Origin: Siphonodentalium dalli
Lineage: Eukaryota > Mollusca > Scaphopoda > Gadilida > Siphonodentaliidae
Length of the DNA: 64,000 nt
Assembly (NCBI GenBank): GCA_032622095.1
Contig: CP136064.1
Location: 263,667,863-263,731,862, forward strand
Reading direction: 5' to 3'
Part shown: in pieces, positions 36,318-49,500 of the stretch
How positions within the stretch are numbered: position 1 is the first letter of the stretch
How the letters are laid out: each line of letters begins with the position of its first letter
The notes under the pieces: model-generated
Told to the model about the DNA's origin: nothing
What the model saw: the letters and a program-made list of their open reading frames with translations, nothing else
The model's database searches: none
Translations under genes and position numbers: made by a program

Positions 36318-39106
36318 GGTCTTCAAACTACAGAAGAGACTAGCCGATGAGCCCGACGTTGTCCGGGCTATTCACATACCAAATTTCAAGTCGATAGCTC
36401 CACCCGTTTCCGAGATCTCGTCTGCTCATGCGCTGCACGGGCGTCGCACGGGCTCGCCAATACGACAACGACGACCACCTGGTCAAACTAAACACACGTA
36501 CCAAGTTTCGTCCCGATCGATCGAGGTGTTGGTATCTGATGCAAAAGACGAAATTGTGAGTGTTGGTTTGTAACCGGGATTTCTGAGAAGCATTATGCCT
36601 ATATCCACACTAACTACCCCCCCTAAGCCCTGACCTAAGTGTCATACATACTATAACAATGATGTTGTAAGAGTACTATGGCGTCCAATAAATCTCCCCG
36701 CATAGGAAACCACTCAAAAGTATTGTTCCCGTATATCTCTCTGTAGATGCTAATAACGTTGAATGGTAAACAAACGCTCTTTATAGCGATGCGTCTAAAA
36801 CAAACGCTCATTAAATTATCACTTGATTAACCACCGCAGTGCCGTTATTTGTGTGAGTGAGAGTGGAGAATGGGTGCTCTGGGCTTCTCCAAAATGCGAC
36901 GTCGACGATTCCCGTGGGATTTTACCTCTGGATAGGAAGTTTGGTCTCGATCGGTCAACACGTTTCCGATTCTATAAAGGACATACAGACAGACAGAGAT
37001 CTTCAATATATATATGAGACTAGCCGATGAGCCCGACGTTGTCCGGGCTATTCAAAAACCAAATTTCAAGTCGATAGCTCTACCCAGCCCGACGTTGTCC
37101 GGGCTATTCAAAAACCAAATTTCAAATCGATAGCTCTACCCGTTTCCGAGATCTGGTCTGCGCATGCGCGAAGCTGGCGTCGCACGGCTCGGCGACCCGA
37201 TAAAATTCGTATCCGGGGCAAGATACATTCACATAGCAAATTTCAAGTCGATAGCTCCACCCGTTTCCGAGATCTCGTCCGCGCATGCGCGAAACTGGCG
37301 TCGCACGGACTCGGCGACCCGATAAAATTCGTATCCGGGGCAAGATACATTCACATAGCAAATATCAAGTCGATAGCTCCACCCGTTTCCGAGATCTCGT
37401 CTGCGCATGCGCTGCACGGGCGTCGCACGGGCTCGGCGACCCGATAAAATTCGTATCCGGGGCAAGATACATTCACATAGCAAATTTCAAATCGATAGCT
37501 CCACCCGTTTCCGAGATCTCGTCTGCGCATGCGCGAAGCGGGCGCCGCACGGGCACGCCAATACGACAACGACGACCGCCTGGTCAAACTACACACACGT
37601 ACCACGTTTCGTCCCGATCGGTCGAGAATCGTAGATTTGTATAAATGACATACATACATACAGGCAAACAAACAAACAGAGGTCTTCAAAATATATATGA
37701 GACCAGCCGATGAGCCCGACGTTGTCCGGGCTATTCAAAAACCAAATTTCAAGTCGATAGCTCCACCCGTTTCCGATATCTGGTCTGCGCATGCGCGAAG
37801 CTTGCGTCGCACGGACTCGGCGACCCGATAAAATTCGTATCCGGGGCAAGATACATTCACATAGCAAATTTCAAGTCAAGTCGATAGCTCCTCCCGTTTC
37901 CGAGATCTCGTCTGCGCATGCGCGAAGCTGGCGCCGCACGGGCTCGCCAATACGACAACGACGACCGCCTTGTAAAACTACACACACGTACCAAGTTTCG
38001 TCCCGATCGGTCGAGAATCGTAATTTGTATCAATGACATACAAACATACAGACAAACAGAGGTCTTCAAAATATATATGAGACTAGCCGATGAACCCGAC
38101 GTTGTCCGGGCTATTCAAAAACCAAATTTCAAGTCGATAGCTCTACCCGTTTCCGAGATCTGGTCTGCGCATGCGCGTAACTGGTTTCGCACGGGCTCGG
38201 CGACCCGATAAAATTCGTATCCGGGACAAGATACATTCACATACCAAATTTCAAGTCGATAGCTCCACCCGTTTCCGAGATCTCGTCTGCGCATGCGCGA
38301 AGCTGGCGTCCCACGGGCTCGGCGACCCGATAAAATTCGTATCCGGGGCAAGATACATTCACATAGCAAATTTCAAGACGATAGCTCCACCCGTTTTCTA
38401 GATTTTGTCTGCGCATGCGCGAAGCTGGCGTCGCATGGGCTCGGCGACCCGATAAAATTCGTATCCGGGGCAGGATACATTCAGATAGCAAATTTCAAGT
38501 CGATAGCTCCACCCGTTTCCGAGATCTCGTCTGCGCATGCGCGAAGCGGGCGCCGCACGGGCTCGCCAATACGACAACGTCCACCGCCTGGTCAAACTAT
38601 ACACACGTACCAAGTTTCGTCCAGATCTGTCGAGAATTGTAGATTTGTATAAATGACAGACAAACAAACATACAGACAGACAAACAGAGGTCTTCAAAAT
38701 ATATATGAGACTAGCCGATGAGCCCGACGTTGTCCGGGCTTTTCAAAAAACAAATTTCAAGTCGATAGCCCTACCCGTTTCCGAAATCTGGTCTGCGCAT
38801 GCGCGAGCTGGCGTCGCAAGGGCTCGGCGACCCGATAAAATTCGTATCCGGGGCAAGATACATTCACATAGCAAATTTCAAGTCGATAGCTCCACCCGTT
38901 TCCGAGATCTCGTCTGCGCATGCGCGAAGCGGGCGCCGCACGGGCTCGCCAATTCGACAACGTCGACCGCCTGGCCAAACTACACACACGTACCAAGTTT
39001 CGTCCCGATCGGTCGAGAATCGTAGATTTGTATTAATGACAGACAAACATACATACAGACAGACAGACAGACAAACAGAGTTCTTCAAAATATATATGAG
39101 ATTATG
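35091..39106. repeat. Head-to-tail array of SINE-like units S2
   Basis: Units begin ACTAGCCGATGAGCCCGACG, carry one or more copies of a roughly 120-bp block (AAATTTCAAGTCGATAGCTC, CGTTTCCGAGATCT, TGCGCATGCGCGAAG, CGACCCGATAAAATTCGTAT), then CAAGTTTCGTCCCGATCGGT, (CAGA)n and a CTTCAAAATATATATGAGA tail. Heads are near 35,959, 36,339, 37,018, 37,707, 38,086 and 38,711. Two other segments (about 35,300-35,600 and 36,520-36,930), copies of one another, interrupt the array. Many frames stay open through it in several phases at once, which is a repeat artefact. Confidence 0.8.
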
Positions 39107-39215
39107 CGTGATTTTGTCCCGAATATGATAATTTTTAATCATTATGAACCGTCACAAATCAGTCAAGAACCATCACAATACCGGTGATAGAACGACTTCC
39201 GATGTAACAGTTCCT
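39101..39215. repeat. Direct repeat, partner 39,788-39,915
   Basis: Shares TTATGCGT, GTGATTTTGTC, CAAGAACCATCACAATACCG and GATAGAACGACTTCCGATGT through CCTACACAGTG with 39,788-39,915. Confidence 0.8.
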
Positions 39216-40505
39216 ACACAGTGATTGTAAGATAAGAAATTTGTAACTGTTGAACATGTTGACCAAAGTTGGGGATAGACACCAATTAAGCACCCCCTCC
39301 CCAAGCCCCACACCACCCCAATCACGTCGTAAACTATCAATGATTTTGTTGAAAGTGATTTCATAAGTTATATTCATGTCTGGGCGACAAACATGTGTAC
39401 ATGTCCCTCAGGCGGACTTCAGAGGAGGAAATATGATGTCGCTGGCATTGAAATATTGTCACACCTGTATCTTTCAATATGCCCAGATTAAGTAAATGAA
39501 TATAGCATCTCATATTCTCCTATTGGGATACTTTCTCAGCTATTTTACAGAAGAATAACATGGGTATACAATGTTTGTCTTCAGAATGCGTTTCATATTT
39601 TATACGCCACGAAAAACAAAGAAATTGCGTCGACGTGGCTTGATTTTCAGTGATACCATGTTGATATTTACGCGTTAACTCGCTAATACCGAGTTAATTG
39701 TGGTCTAGAGTTCAGGTTTCGATAACACGGCACTTCTGCAGCCTCTGTTCATTCAGGAAAATATAATATATTCAAGATATCTATAATTATGCGTCACGTG
39801 ATTTTGTCACAAAAATGATTATTTTCAATCATCAGGAACCGTAACAAATCAGGCAAGAACCATCACAATACCGGCGATAGAACGACTTCCGATGTAACAG
39901 TTCCTACACAGTGCGTGTTACATAAGTTGTGCTTCTGTTTACACAACACAGCGCAGTTCTATTGGTTAATCACACAAAAATGATATAAACGCTCTTTATT
40001 ATTTCCATATCAGGAAAACCGTAACAAATAACGCTCTTTATGTTTACCATATCCGGATCTAAACAAAAGCCATGTAACGTAATGTTTTTTGCTTTTGTTT
40101 ACATAACAAAGGAAAAACAATTGACAATAACATACTGTTTATGCAATATTTCTGATTGGTATGAGAACAAAGTAAGTCTATATTTTACTATTCTTTCTGT
40201 TTATGGCGGTTTTTGACGGAGGTGAATATTTTAACAGCATACCCACCGCCAACACCGCCCGTATCTTTAAGTCATACAAATTACAAATTTTAACACGACG
40301 TTTGGGTCCCAAAAACAGAGTGCTCCGTGTTAGTCTGTTACTGATATAGTATAAATAAAGAGCGTTTGTTTCACTTCTATGAGAAAAACTGGAAAATGCC
40401 TGTTACCATGGCATGTATTTTTAGAGCATATTAAGCCAGTCAACAAATTACTATTAATTTAATTATACATGTACGTGCATAGTACTGATAATTTTTATTT
40501 TACAG
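39216..40505. other. Upstream of exon A: stacked dispersed repeats
   Basis: Includes the second copies at 39,528-39,790 and 39,788-39,915, an AAACGCTCTTTAT-ended inverted pair (about 39,988 and 40,376), a block at 40,090-40,265 shared with 45,630-45,808 (TTGACAATAACATACT, TTTAACAGCATACCCACCG), and 40,312-40,445 shared with 24,440. No promoter or first coding exon of the transporter gene was found. Confidence 0.6.
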
Positions 40506-40589
40506 TCTTCGAGCCAGGAAATATCCGTGCAGGGATGTTATTCCAGAGTTTCATCATGCTAAAGATGTTCGTAGCTGCCATGGCTTCAT
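40506..40589 (+). CDS. Transporter exon A
   Basis: 84 nt: 2 nt of a split codon, 27 codons, 1 nt. The acceptor TTTTACAG and the donor T|GTATGT are good. It encodes FEPGNIRAGMLFQSFIMLKM and the start of a membrane helix. Its closing T joins CA of exon B to give Ser. The incoming phase shows that an upstream coding exon exists. Confidence 0.8.
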
Positions 40590-43500
40590 GTATGTATAGA
40601 ATAAAGAGTACACTTCTGAACATTTGTCTTATGTCACAGCAATTGACTTACACATTAATTGCTAAAGTAGAGTCACTTGCTGATATCCGGTTTTGGGCTC
40701 CCGTGGGCAAATTATGAATAATTATGGAGACCATGCCCATAAGGCATAAGCCATAAGCCAGTTTTGGTCTCTACTTCAGAAAACAAAACGTTATATCCCC
40801 AGAGTCGTTATTCATTGTTTCATCCGCAATTTGGTTTGAGACCATCGGCTCATTGACTTTTTACTGGGCCACTAATAAGTCTCGATGGTGAAAAATAATA
40901 GATTTAAATTTATCGAATAACTCTGAGCTTTCTCGACTCGAATCGAATATTTTTACCCCGAATCCAAATAAATAGTAATAAAGGGGCGCTTACGGATGAA
41001 TTATAATAAAGGGTGCTTACGGAGGGATTATAATAAAGGGGTGCTTACGGAGGGAGTATGCATCTTTAAAGTTTGTTTATTGATGAGGCAAGGATTTATA
41101 AACAGCTCTCCTGAATCAAATTCCGAAAACGTTTTGGTGAACCCATAAAACTTGTTAGTTGTACAGGGACGTAACGACAGGGAATGGCCCCCCATCTTTG
41201 GTAAATTTCCAACCATTGGAAATTTCATGCCTGACACAACATTAGTTGGAAATTTGACACCAGATATATATGTTGGAATTGTTCTCATTGTATGCTTTTC
41301 CGACCATTAACTAGTGGGAAATTTTGGTATGAAATGGTCATCAGTTGGACATTTTCCAACCTTAGGGTGGCAGGTTGGATATTTCCAAGGGGTGGGTTGC
41401 AAAGGAATTCTGGGAACATGGGCTTTTGGTGTCTGGTTCAAGGGGGTGCAGTTGGATAATTGAAGGGGAACACCACAATGGGAACCATCTAGCCACGTCC
41501 ATTGAACGTGTATACGTGTATGCATTCAATGAAATAAATGGACTGACATTTCTACTACATATAGTCCTGCGACCCTACATAATAAGTTTTACGTTTATGT
41601 TTGGGCGATTGTGAGATGCAGCAAGAGATCACAAGACTACAACATTAGTGAGTTTGCGATTTCAAACCGGTCGTTATACAGGTATGTGCACCGTGGCTAC
41701 CCGTACCGGTACACGTTTTGTAATAGCAAACTGTTTCACGGGTATAATTCAGCACATGTACTGGTTATGTAATAATTGGATTGTGAGCAAACTACAAACA
41801 AATATATGCTATACAGAGAAAGTGTTATTCGCTTTATTGGTCGACATTATACTTACAGTTATGGATACGACGGACCTCTGGATAATCAGTTGCGTTCACC
41901 AGGGACGGGTACAGTACGTTAGTCCGAGCGTTCAATAGTCTGATGGTTCAATAGTCCGAGGGTTGTATAATCCGAGGGTTTAATCGTCCGATTTCGATAG
42001 TCCGAGTATTCAATAGTCCGAGGGTGCAATAGTCCGAGGTTCCGAGTGTCGGCCATATACACCTGCATACAGGCCCCAACGTGCAATTATTTGTGGTTGC
42101 CTGTTGCAGGTTGCCACGCTTATCCAATTATGAGTGACAAAAGGGAGGCAAAATGACGTCGACAATGAAATGAAATTAATCTTGCTTTGTCATATTAAGC
42201 TGATTTTGTTTAGCGCCAAGTTGAACAATAATAATACCTTTGAAGCGCGAGTTTAACAACGGGACAATAATGTTGGTTTCCTCGATAGGAATGCGGTACC
42301 ACTAGAAAGCGACATGTTTTAACAATTTGAAATGTCTTTATGTTCTTATAATACACACACGCACAAAGGTGCAATGAATGATCACTGCAATATGTATTTG
42401 AGTTTTGTGGTTCTACATCCCTGATATATTGCCTTCCGGCTGCTGAAAATGTTGACCAAAGTTGGAAGTGTGACCAAATTCCCGCTGCCCATTCTATAGA
42501 ACCCTCGGACTATCGAAACCTCAGACAATTAAACCATCGGACTCTCTAAATTTTGAACCCTCGGACTATTGAACCTTCGGATTATTGAACCCTCGGACTA
42601 ACGCACTGCCCCCAGGGACGAGGAGACAGTGCATGGACAGGTGTTGGGGGGGGGTTCTTTTACTCATCGTGGTGGTAACATTTTCAATTGGATTTCACAA
42701 ATGATTTCATAGACTGACTCAAATAATTGTGTTTTTTTTCAGCCTGAGTAAATAGGTTAATATAGATCTAATATACAATAACATTCGGTGTATAAAGTGT
42801 ATTGTTTTTAGACCCAGGATCGAATAACGTCCTAGGCCTATACGTAAAATATAGTACCGAATTTTCCCGTTATATTGGTTGAAGAATATATTTAGTCATA
42901 TTAAGTGTTTGGTTGGAATTTACATTGACATAACTTCAACGGATTTTTCTACTACATCGCCTTTTGTCCAAGCCTTGAAATGGGGTGTCTGTCATTTGCA
43001 GAATGAGGTCCCCAGAGGGTGAATTTAGTGATGCTACCCCGCACAGCGGGCCAGCATCACCAAATTCACACTATGGGGACCTCATTCTGCTTACACCTCA
43101 GCAGAATGAGGTCCACAGAGGGTGAATTTGGTGATGCTAGCCCGCTATTTATTATTATTATTATTATATATTCATTTAAGAAACGCATTCTACAGCAATT
43201 AGTTTCAATGCGCAATTACATACACAAATATACACAAACAAGATAACATCGCGCATATTTACACATAAAAAGCAATACAAGCTTCACCGATATATATGGC
43301 AGATAACTCGGAAAGATGACTGAAATTGGACCTACAATTAACAATAAAATATCCAGTATATTAAAAGACCTGATTAAAATATTAAGTTAAATATTAATTT
43401 CCAACTATAACGGATAATCGTAAAAAAAAAGTTAAAATAACAGATGGTGCACTTATAACGAATAACACATTCTGAACAGGTGAGTTTTAAGAGCTGTTTT

Positions 43501-46500
43501 AAAAGATGATACTGAGTCAATCTTCCTCATATCAACGGGTATACTGTTCCAAATAGAAACTGAGACATTTTGGAATGAGCACTTTCCATAGTTCACATTT
43601 AGTTTATCTGGTATATGAGACAATTGAACTCCACTTCGGCCATTTCGAGTAACTGAGCTGTGTTTGGTAAACATTTCAGAAATGTAAGATGGTGTATCTC
43701 CGTGCAGAGACTTGAAAACGGCATGTTTCTTCTCACTTTGGCTTAGATGACATTTCACTCGCCTCAATGCTCTCAACTTCATGTAGCTCGAGCGTAAAAT
43801 ATTCGAGACCATAGCATCCATTTCCATAGTACTATCAAAGTACGCTCCTAGGTTACGTAAGGAGGAACACGATGTTACATGACTATTCGCGAGCAGAATT
43901 TTGAAAGATCCATCCGAATCACTGCACCCATTGTCGTGAGAGACTGAGACTGAGAGAATATTTGGAACCAATAACAATGTATTCAGATTTATTATCGTTT
44001 AGTTTCAACTTATTGCATTGCATCCATTCTTTGACATCCGTGAAACAGTTCTCCAATTTCGACCTCGCTGTTTTATAACCGGCTGAGTCATTTCGAGGAA
44101 AATCTATATAAATTTGAGTGTCGTCAGCGTACATATGGTATCGCACGGAGTGTCTGTTTAAAATATCTGCCAGTGGTAATGTGTAAATTAGAAAAAGTAG
44201 AGGACCCAATATTTATCCCTGTGGCACCCCAACGTCAAGCTTAGTCCAAACAGAACAAAAATCTCATATCGACACCTTCTGAGATCTGTTGCTCAGGTAT
44301 GATCTGAACCACCCAAGAGCACTTTCTCGCCAGCCAGTTATGTTGTGTAGACGCGCCAGTAATATGTTGTGGTCGCGCAGGTGTCGAATGCTGCACTGAG
44401 ATCAAGCATCAAGAGCAGCACGATGTTGCGGGGTAGCATCACTAAATTCACCCTCTGGGGACCTCATTCTGCAAATGACAGACACCCTATTTCAAGGCTT
44501 GATTTTGTCGTAGATAATTTCGAGGGCTAGTTACGGACAATGGAATCTCGATTTTCAAATGCGTCACAAGTGATTGAAAAGAGTCAGCAGACCATGGTCA
44601 CCAGTGTGCATCATGTTGTTGTAAAGATACCTCTTCTAGTAGATATGCGTGACTTTCTGGTCACATAATATAATCCAATCAGATGAGAGGTCGGTTGCCT
44701 GTATCAGGCAGACTAATCTAATCAAGATAACCCATGTGTTGTGATCTGCCTGTTATCTGTGGTCTGGTTGTAAGATATTCATGAAATGTTTTATTGGGCC
44801 AATTTGTGTAACATGTTTAAAATGAATTTGAGAAACACGAAATTTATATATATATATATATATATATTTATTTATTTATTTATATATTTAGAAATTTGAG
44901 ATTTCATATTCCACAATAGCCACAAATTTCTATGAATATATGACTTCCAGTCCTTGTGCCATCTACGATATTGATGACTAAATGAAGTAATTTTTCAACT
45001 ATTGCAGCAATGCTGTTTCTATCAATCATGTTAATGTTGCCCTCCACTCAAAGAACAAGCTCAAGAGTCATAACAGAATTTCGTTCATGTGTCAAAACAA
45101 GAACTATTGCACATGCATCATTTGGGGGGTTCACCCTGAGCAATGGGATGTTCATTTGTTCATTTCATTTGTTCATTTCATTTGTTCATTTCATTTGTTC
45201 ATTTCATTTGTTCATTTCATTTGTTCATTTCAAATTTCTATGAATATATGACTTGCATTACTTGTGCCATCCACGATATTGATGACTAACTGACGTAATT
45301 TTGTCAACCTTTGCAGCAATGCTGTTTCTATCAATCATGTCAATGCTGCCCTCCACTCAAAGAACAGTGTTAAGAGTCAGAACAGAATTTCATTCGTGTG
45401 TCAAAACAAGAACTATTGGATTTGCATCAATTGGTGGATTCATCCTGGGCAGTGGGATGTTCATTTGTGGCGGGGTGAGTAATACATGTATAATATGCAG
45501 GACACAATGCGCATCTTAACGCTTAATAATAAAGGCACGGATGGCCTTCGGGGCGGCTATTGCTGATACAGTATTGGCATTTTCAAGATCCCACGCGTTG
45601 TTATGTACACAAAAACAATACAGAACCTGGCAGTTGTTTACATAACACATGCAGCGTACGAACTTGACAATAACATACTATTTCCGCGACAATTATGATT
45701 GGTATATGAACAAAATATGTCTATATTTTAATATTATTTCTGTTTATGGCAGTTTTAACGGGTGTGGCTATTTTAACAGCATACCCACCGTGAAAGCCAC
45801 CCGTGCCTAATTGGTAATATTCATTGAATGAGTTGCGCCAGGGAATATCTCACCAGAACAGATCTCAAGTGAAATGTAGCAATTAATGTGTCGTCTCCAA
45901 TGTGATCAGTAAAGATTTCAGTTTATTATGCAAGTTATTTGCTGTATTTAATATACCATACCATTATGTCAGTAAGTCCAATAATACACTGCGGCATATA
46001 TTGATACTATATAACTACCATAATTGTGATATAAGTTTGATGAAAAACCGGTAATGTTTGGGGCATCATTGGATGCGGTTCATTGACAGTATTGCCCTTG
46101 GCAACAATGTCACCCCAAAGCACTTCCTTCTTTTATTATACATATGGTATACAAATACCTGTATATATGCAGTGGTTCTGATTCCATTGCATATATGTTC
46201 CTCATGCCAACGGGTGTGGAATAAAAAAAATGGATTTATTGGTTATTGCACGATAACTCCAGCTTGCTTGATCAGTACCACGCTAGGCGTATTACTCGGA
46301 ATACATATGTGCTGTGTCATTGCTCAATGATTTTTTTTCAAACTCTACGGGTCTTTTTAACCCTTTGGCATGTATAACGTCATTTATGTTTTACGAATAG
46401 CCGGTGCACAAGGAAAGACGTGTATGTCGTCATGTCATGTCATGTTATCGTGTCACCCTGTATAGGAAACATCGTAAAATCGTCTCCTAAAGTGATTTTT

Positions 46501-49500
46501 TTTTTCAAAGATATTGTACCGATGAATACATATGTATATTATGTTGTTCTAATTTATGAAATGCAGATTTTGATCACAATTTAAATAACAAGATTAGGTC
46601 TATCGATAGAAAAGCTTGCATCTAGCCACTATGCCGTCAGAGTCTTTGAACTTTTTTAACTATTTACTTGAGGAATGATCTGTTCTAAGAAGAAATGTAT
46701 GGAGGAATAGATATGGCTTGAAGTGTTTTATGAAGAGAATGACAGCAAGAAGTATTTCGGTACCATTTTGCAAAATAAAGTCACTTTTCATATCTGGTAG
46801 AACTAGAATTGGTGGAGTTATGAGACATTTCTTTAAACATAAAAATGAATTTTGGCACTCAGCATTCCATTGCAATATACTTTTGTTTTTAGTGAGATAT
46901 GTTAGAGGATTTGCAATTTTGGCAAAGTCAAGTATAAATATACGGTAATATGAGCAAAAACACAAGAAGCTTTTTACTTCCTTCTTATTTTGAGGTTTAG
47001 GTCAATCTTGAACATTGGAGGTTTTAGAGAGGATCACAGCTAACCCCTTGCTCGGAATTTACATGGCCAAGGAATTTGATTTACTTGTGGAACAACTGAC
47101 ATTTAGACAGTTTTAATTTTAAATCAGCTGCGCGGAGCCTATCAAAGACTAAAGACAATTTTTTCAAAGTTTCATCAGAATTTGTTTTCGAATATGATGA
47201 CGTCATCGGGTAGCATAGACATTTTTCGCCATTGACAGTTGCACCCAACTCTATCGATCAGTCGTTTAAACCTTGCAGGTTATTTCAGAAGCCAAATGTC
47301 ATGAGTTTAAAAAACGGAATAAACAGGGGGGGGGGGTCTGCAAAATAATTCCGTATATAGGACCGGGGTGGGTGGGTGTTCCAGAGGCGGAAAAAATGGT
47401 GCTTGTAATTTTTTTCCAAAATGGGTTTTTTTCAAACAATTTACAAGTACTGACCATGTAATGTTGTTTGTAAGCATGTTACTACCATGCTTGTTGGTAT
47501 AGGGCTATATTGGCAGCTAAAGTGACTCTTTATCCTCAGATTTAGCAACATTCTGGATTCACAGTATCCCGGACCACTTCACAGTGGACCACCGTATTAA
47601 CGTTCAGGAAACTTATGATCAACGGAAGAAATATTTAGTAACAAAATTAATATATTAACCCAGTTGTATTATCTGAATAAACGTAATAAAACAAAAAAAC
47701 TCTTATCACAAATTGGATACTACATGTACATGGTGAATACTCAATGATGACTACTAGTAGATATCATTAACCTGATTGTTGCATAACATGAAATTGAAAA
47801 GGGTATCTCATAAATTTATAATGTCTGAAATACTGTCTTGTTCTGGCATGTAATCAAATAAATTTATTCTGGTTATTTCTCATCTTGAATGATTGCTAGT
47901 AATGTTAATTTGCAACAATTATCAAAATAAAACTGAATTGGTTATGATGAATGACATTACTGTTTACTGCTCAGACAATCCCAAATGAAGGTGACGCTAT
48001 TCTCATTGAATTTCCGAACTTCATCTGGGAGCTTTACTGCTCAACAAGACGAAAATACTAATTGTATACTGTTATCACTTACAAATAGATGAACTGAAAT
48101 AATGTGATGCATTCAGATGCATTGAGAAATGACATTCAATTCTTCATTCTAGTCTACCACCATACCAAACCACATCAAAATTTGACAACCGACACTTAAC
48201 TTATATTGCAAAATCTTTGTATGGACTGAATTTCATAAAGTCGAACAGGGCCCATAACTCTGGTATGCATTGGTGGTCACAACCCGCGATATTATGCATA
48301 TTAGTCCCCCATTTCTGGTCCGTCACCATGCCATAGGGCATCAAATATGACAACTGACTCTTGAGTTAAAATTCAAAATGTTTGTACGGACAGACGGCTC
48401 GAGACGTCAACTATATACCCGCCGACTAATATCGGGCAGTATAATAACCATATATCTATGTGTATACCTAACCAAAAAAACAATTCCCCTCCCCACCCCA
48501 TCCCGTTGGATAAGACTAAAGAGTTCTTTGATCATGCACATATAATTGTGGAACCCCTGACCTGTTTACCACTATCTACACTGGCCAGTGTTCTCTGTCA
48601 GACACAACACACTCGATATATTAAGGCTATAATGGGGCAATTTGTGACATATATATACACAATGCTTAATTAATATTGTTGTTAGATACTGAAAACACCA
48701 GGAAACACATGGAAATACAGTATATTTTTCATTTTTCTGATCTGTGTTTACCAATTAGTAAGGCAGTTAACACAGTTATTGAAGAATGGCTAAAAAAAGC
48801 CTCTGAAATTTTGATAAAAACATGAGAAACTGGGGGTGGGTCCCCAAAATCTTGGAGGAAAAAAATATTTTTTTTGCAAAAATGAGGTGGTGGGTCCCTC
48901 GAGGTCGGAAAAAACTTTTTGGGCCCTATATGTGCATTTTTTCCAGACCCCCCCCCCCTGGAAAAACGCGAGATAAATGCGGTTTATTTTTATTTTTATT
49001 TAGTTTCTATTCATCGGAAAATGCCAATATCCGCTCGCTAAATCTAGCGTGCAAAACCATTATTGCCCGGTTAAATTATCAAGTGTTTCATCTATGCGAG
49101 GAAGTGGATAGCATGCTTTACAACATTGGAATGGAGAAGTCTAAAATCAGTGCAAAACCTCGGATTTCCAGCAGACACTATCACAATGCATATCGGCGAA
49201 GACCATTACTAGGATTTATTACACTATTATGTCACATCCTGTGGTAATTTTATTCAGGATTGTTTTTATTTTCTGATTTAAAATCCAAAGATTTAGGTTG
49301 TCATGTACATTACCTAGGCTATTATCATATTCATATTGAACTTTGACCCATGAATGTATTTGTTCTCCATTGAAATTATTGTTGTCATTAGTCAAAACAT
49401 CTAGATTTCACGAATTTTCTTCAACCACAGAAAGAGTTTGAGTATCAACATCATATTTTAGCTTTGGAGGTGGATCGTTATCAGAAAATGTTGTTTCCAT

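Noticed and set aside
35091-39106. Many overlapping frames of 60-135 codons on both strands, with recurring peptide patterns such as SSTRFRDLV and RRRDLGNGWSYR
   Set aside because: They are translations of the S2 repeat in several frames and both strands at once; the openness follows from the unit sequence, not from selection on a protein.
33845-39106. tRNA-derived head for the SINE-like units
   Set aside because: I could not find A and B box sequences at proper spacing in the heads; the class is left open.
46369-46385. TTAACCCTTTGGCATG as the end of a TTAA MITE
   Set aside because: No inverted partner with GGGTTAA was found nearby; kept only as a note.
48822-49247. 141-codon plus-strand frame
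   Set aside because: No domain recognised, low-complexity start (A and C runs), and it lies opposite to the gypsy remnant; likely chance.
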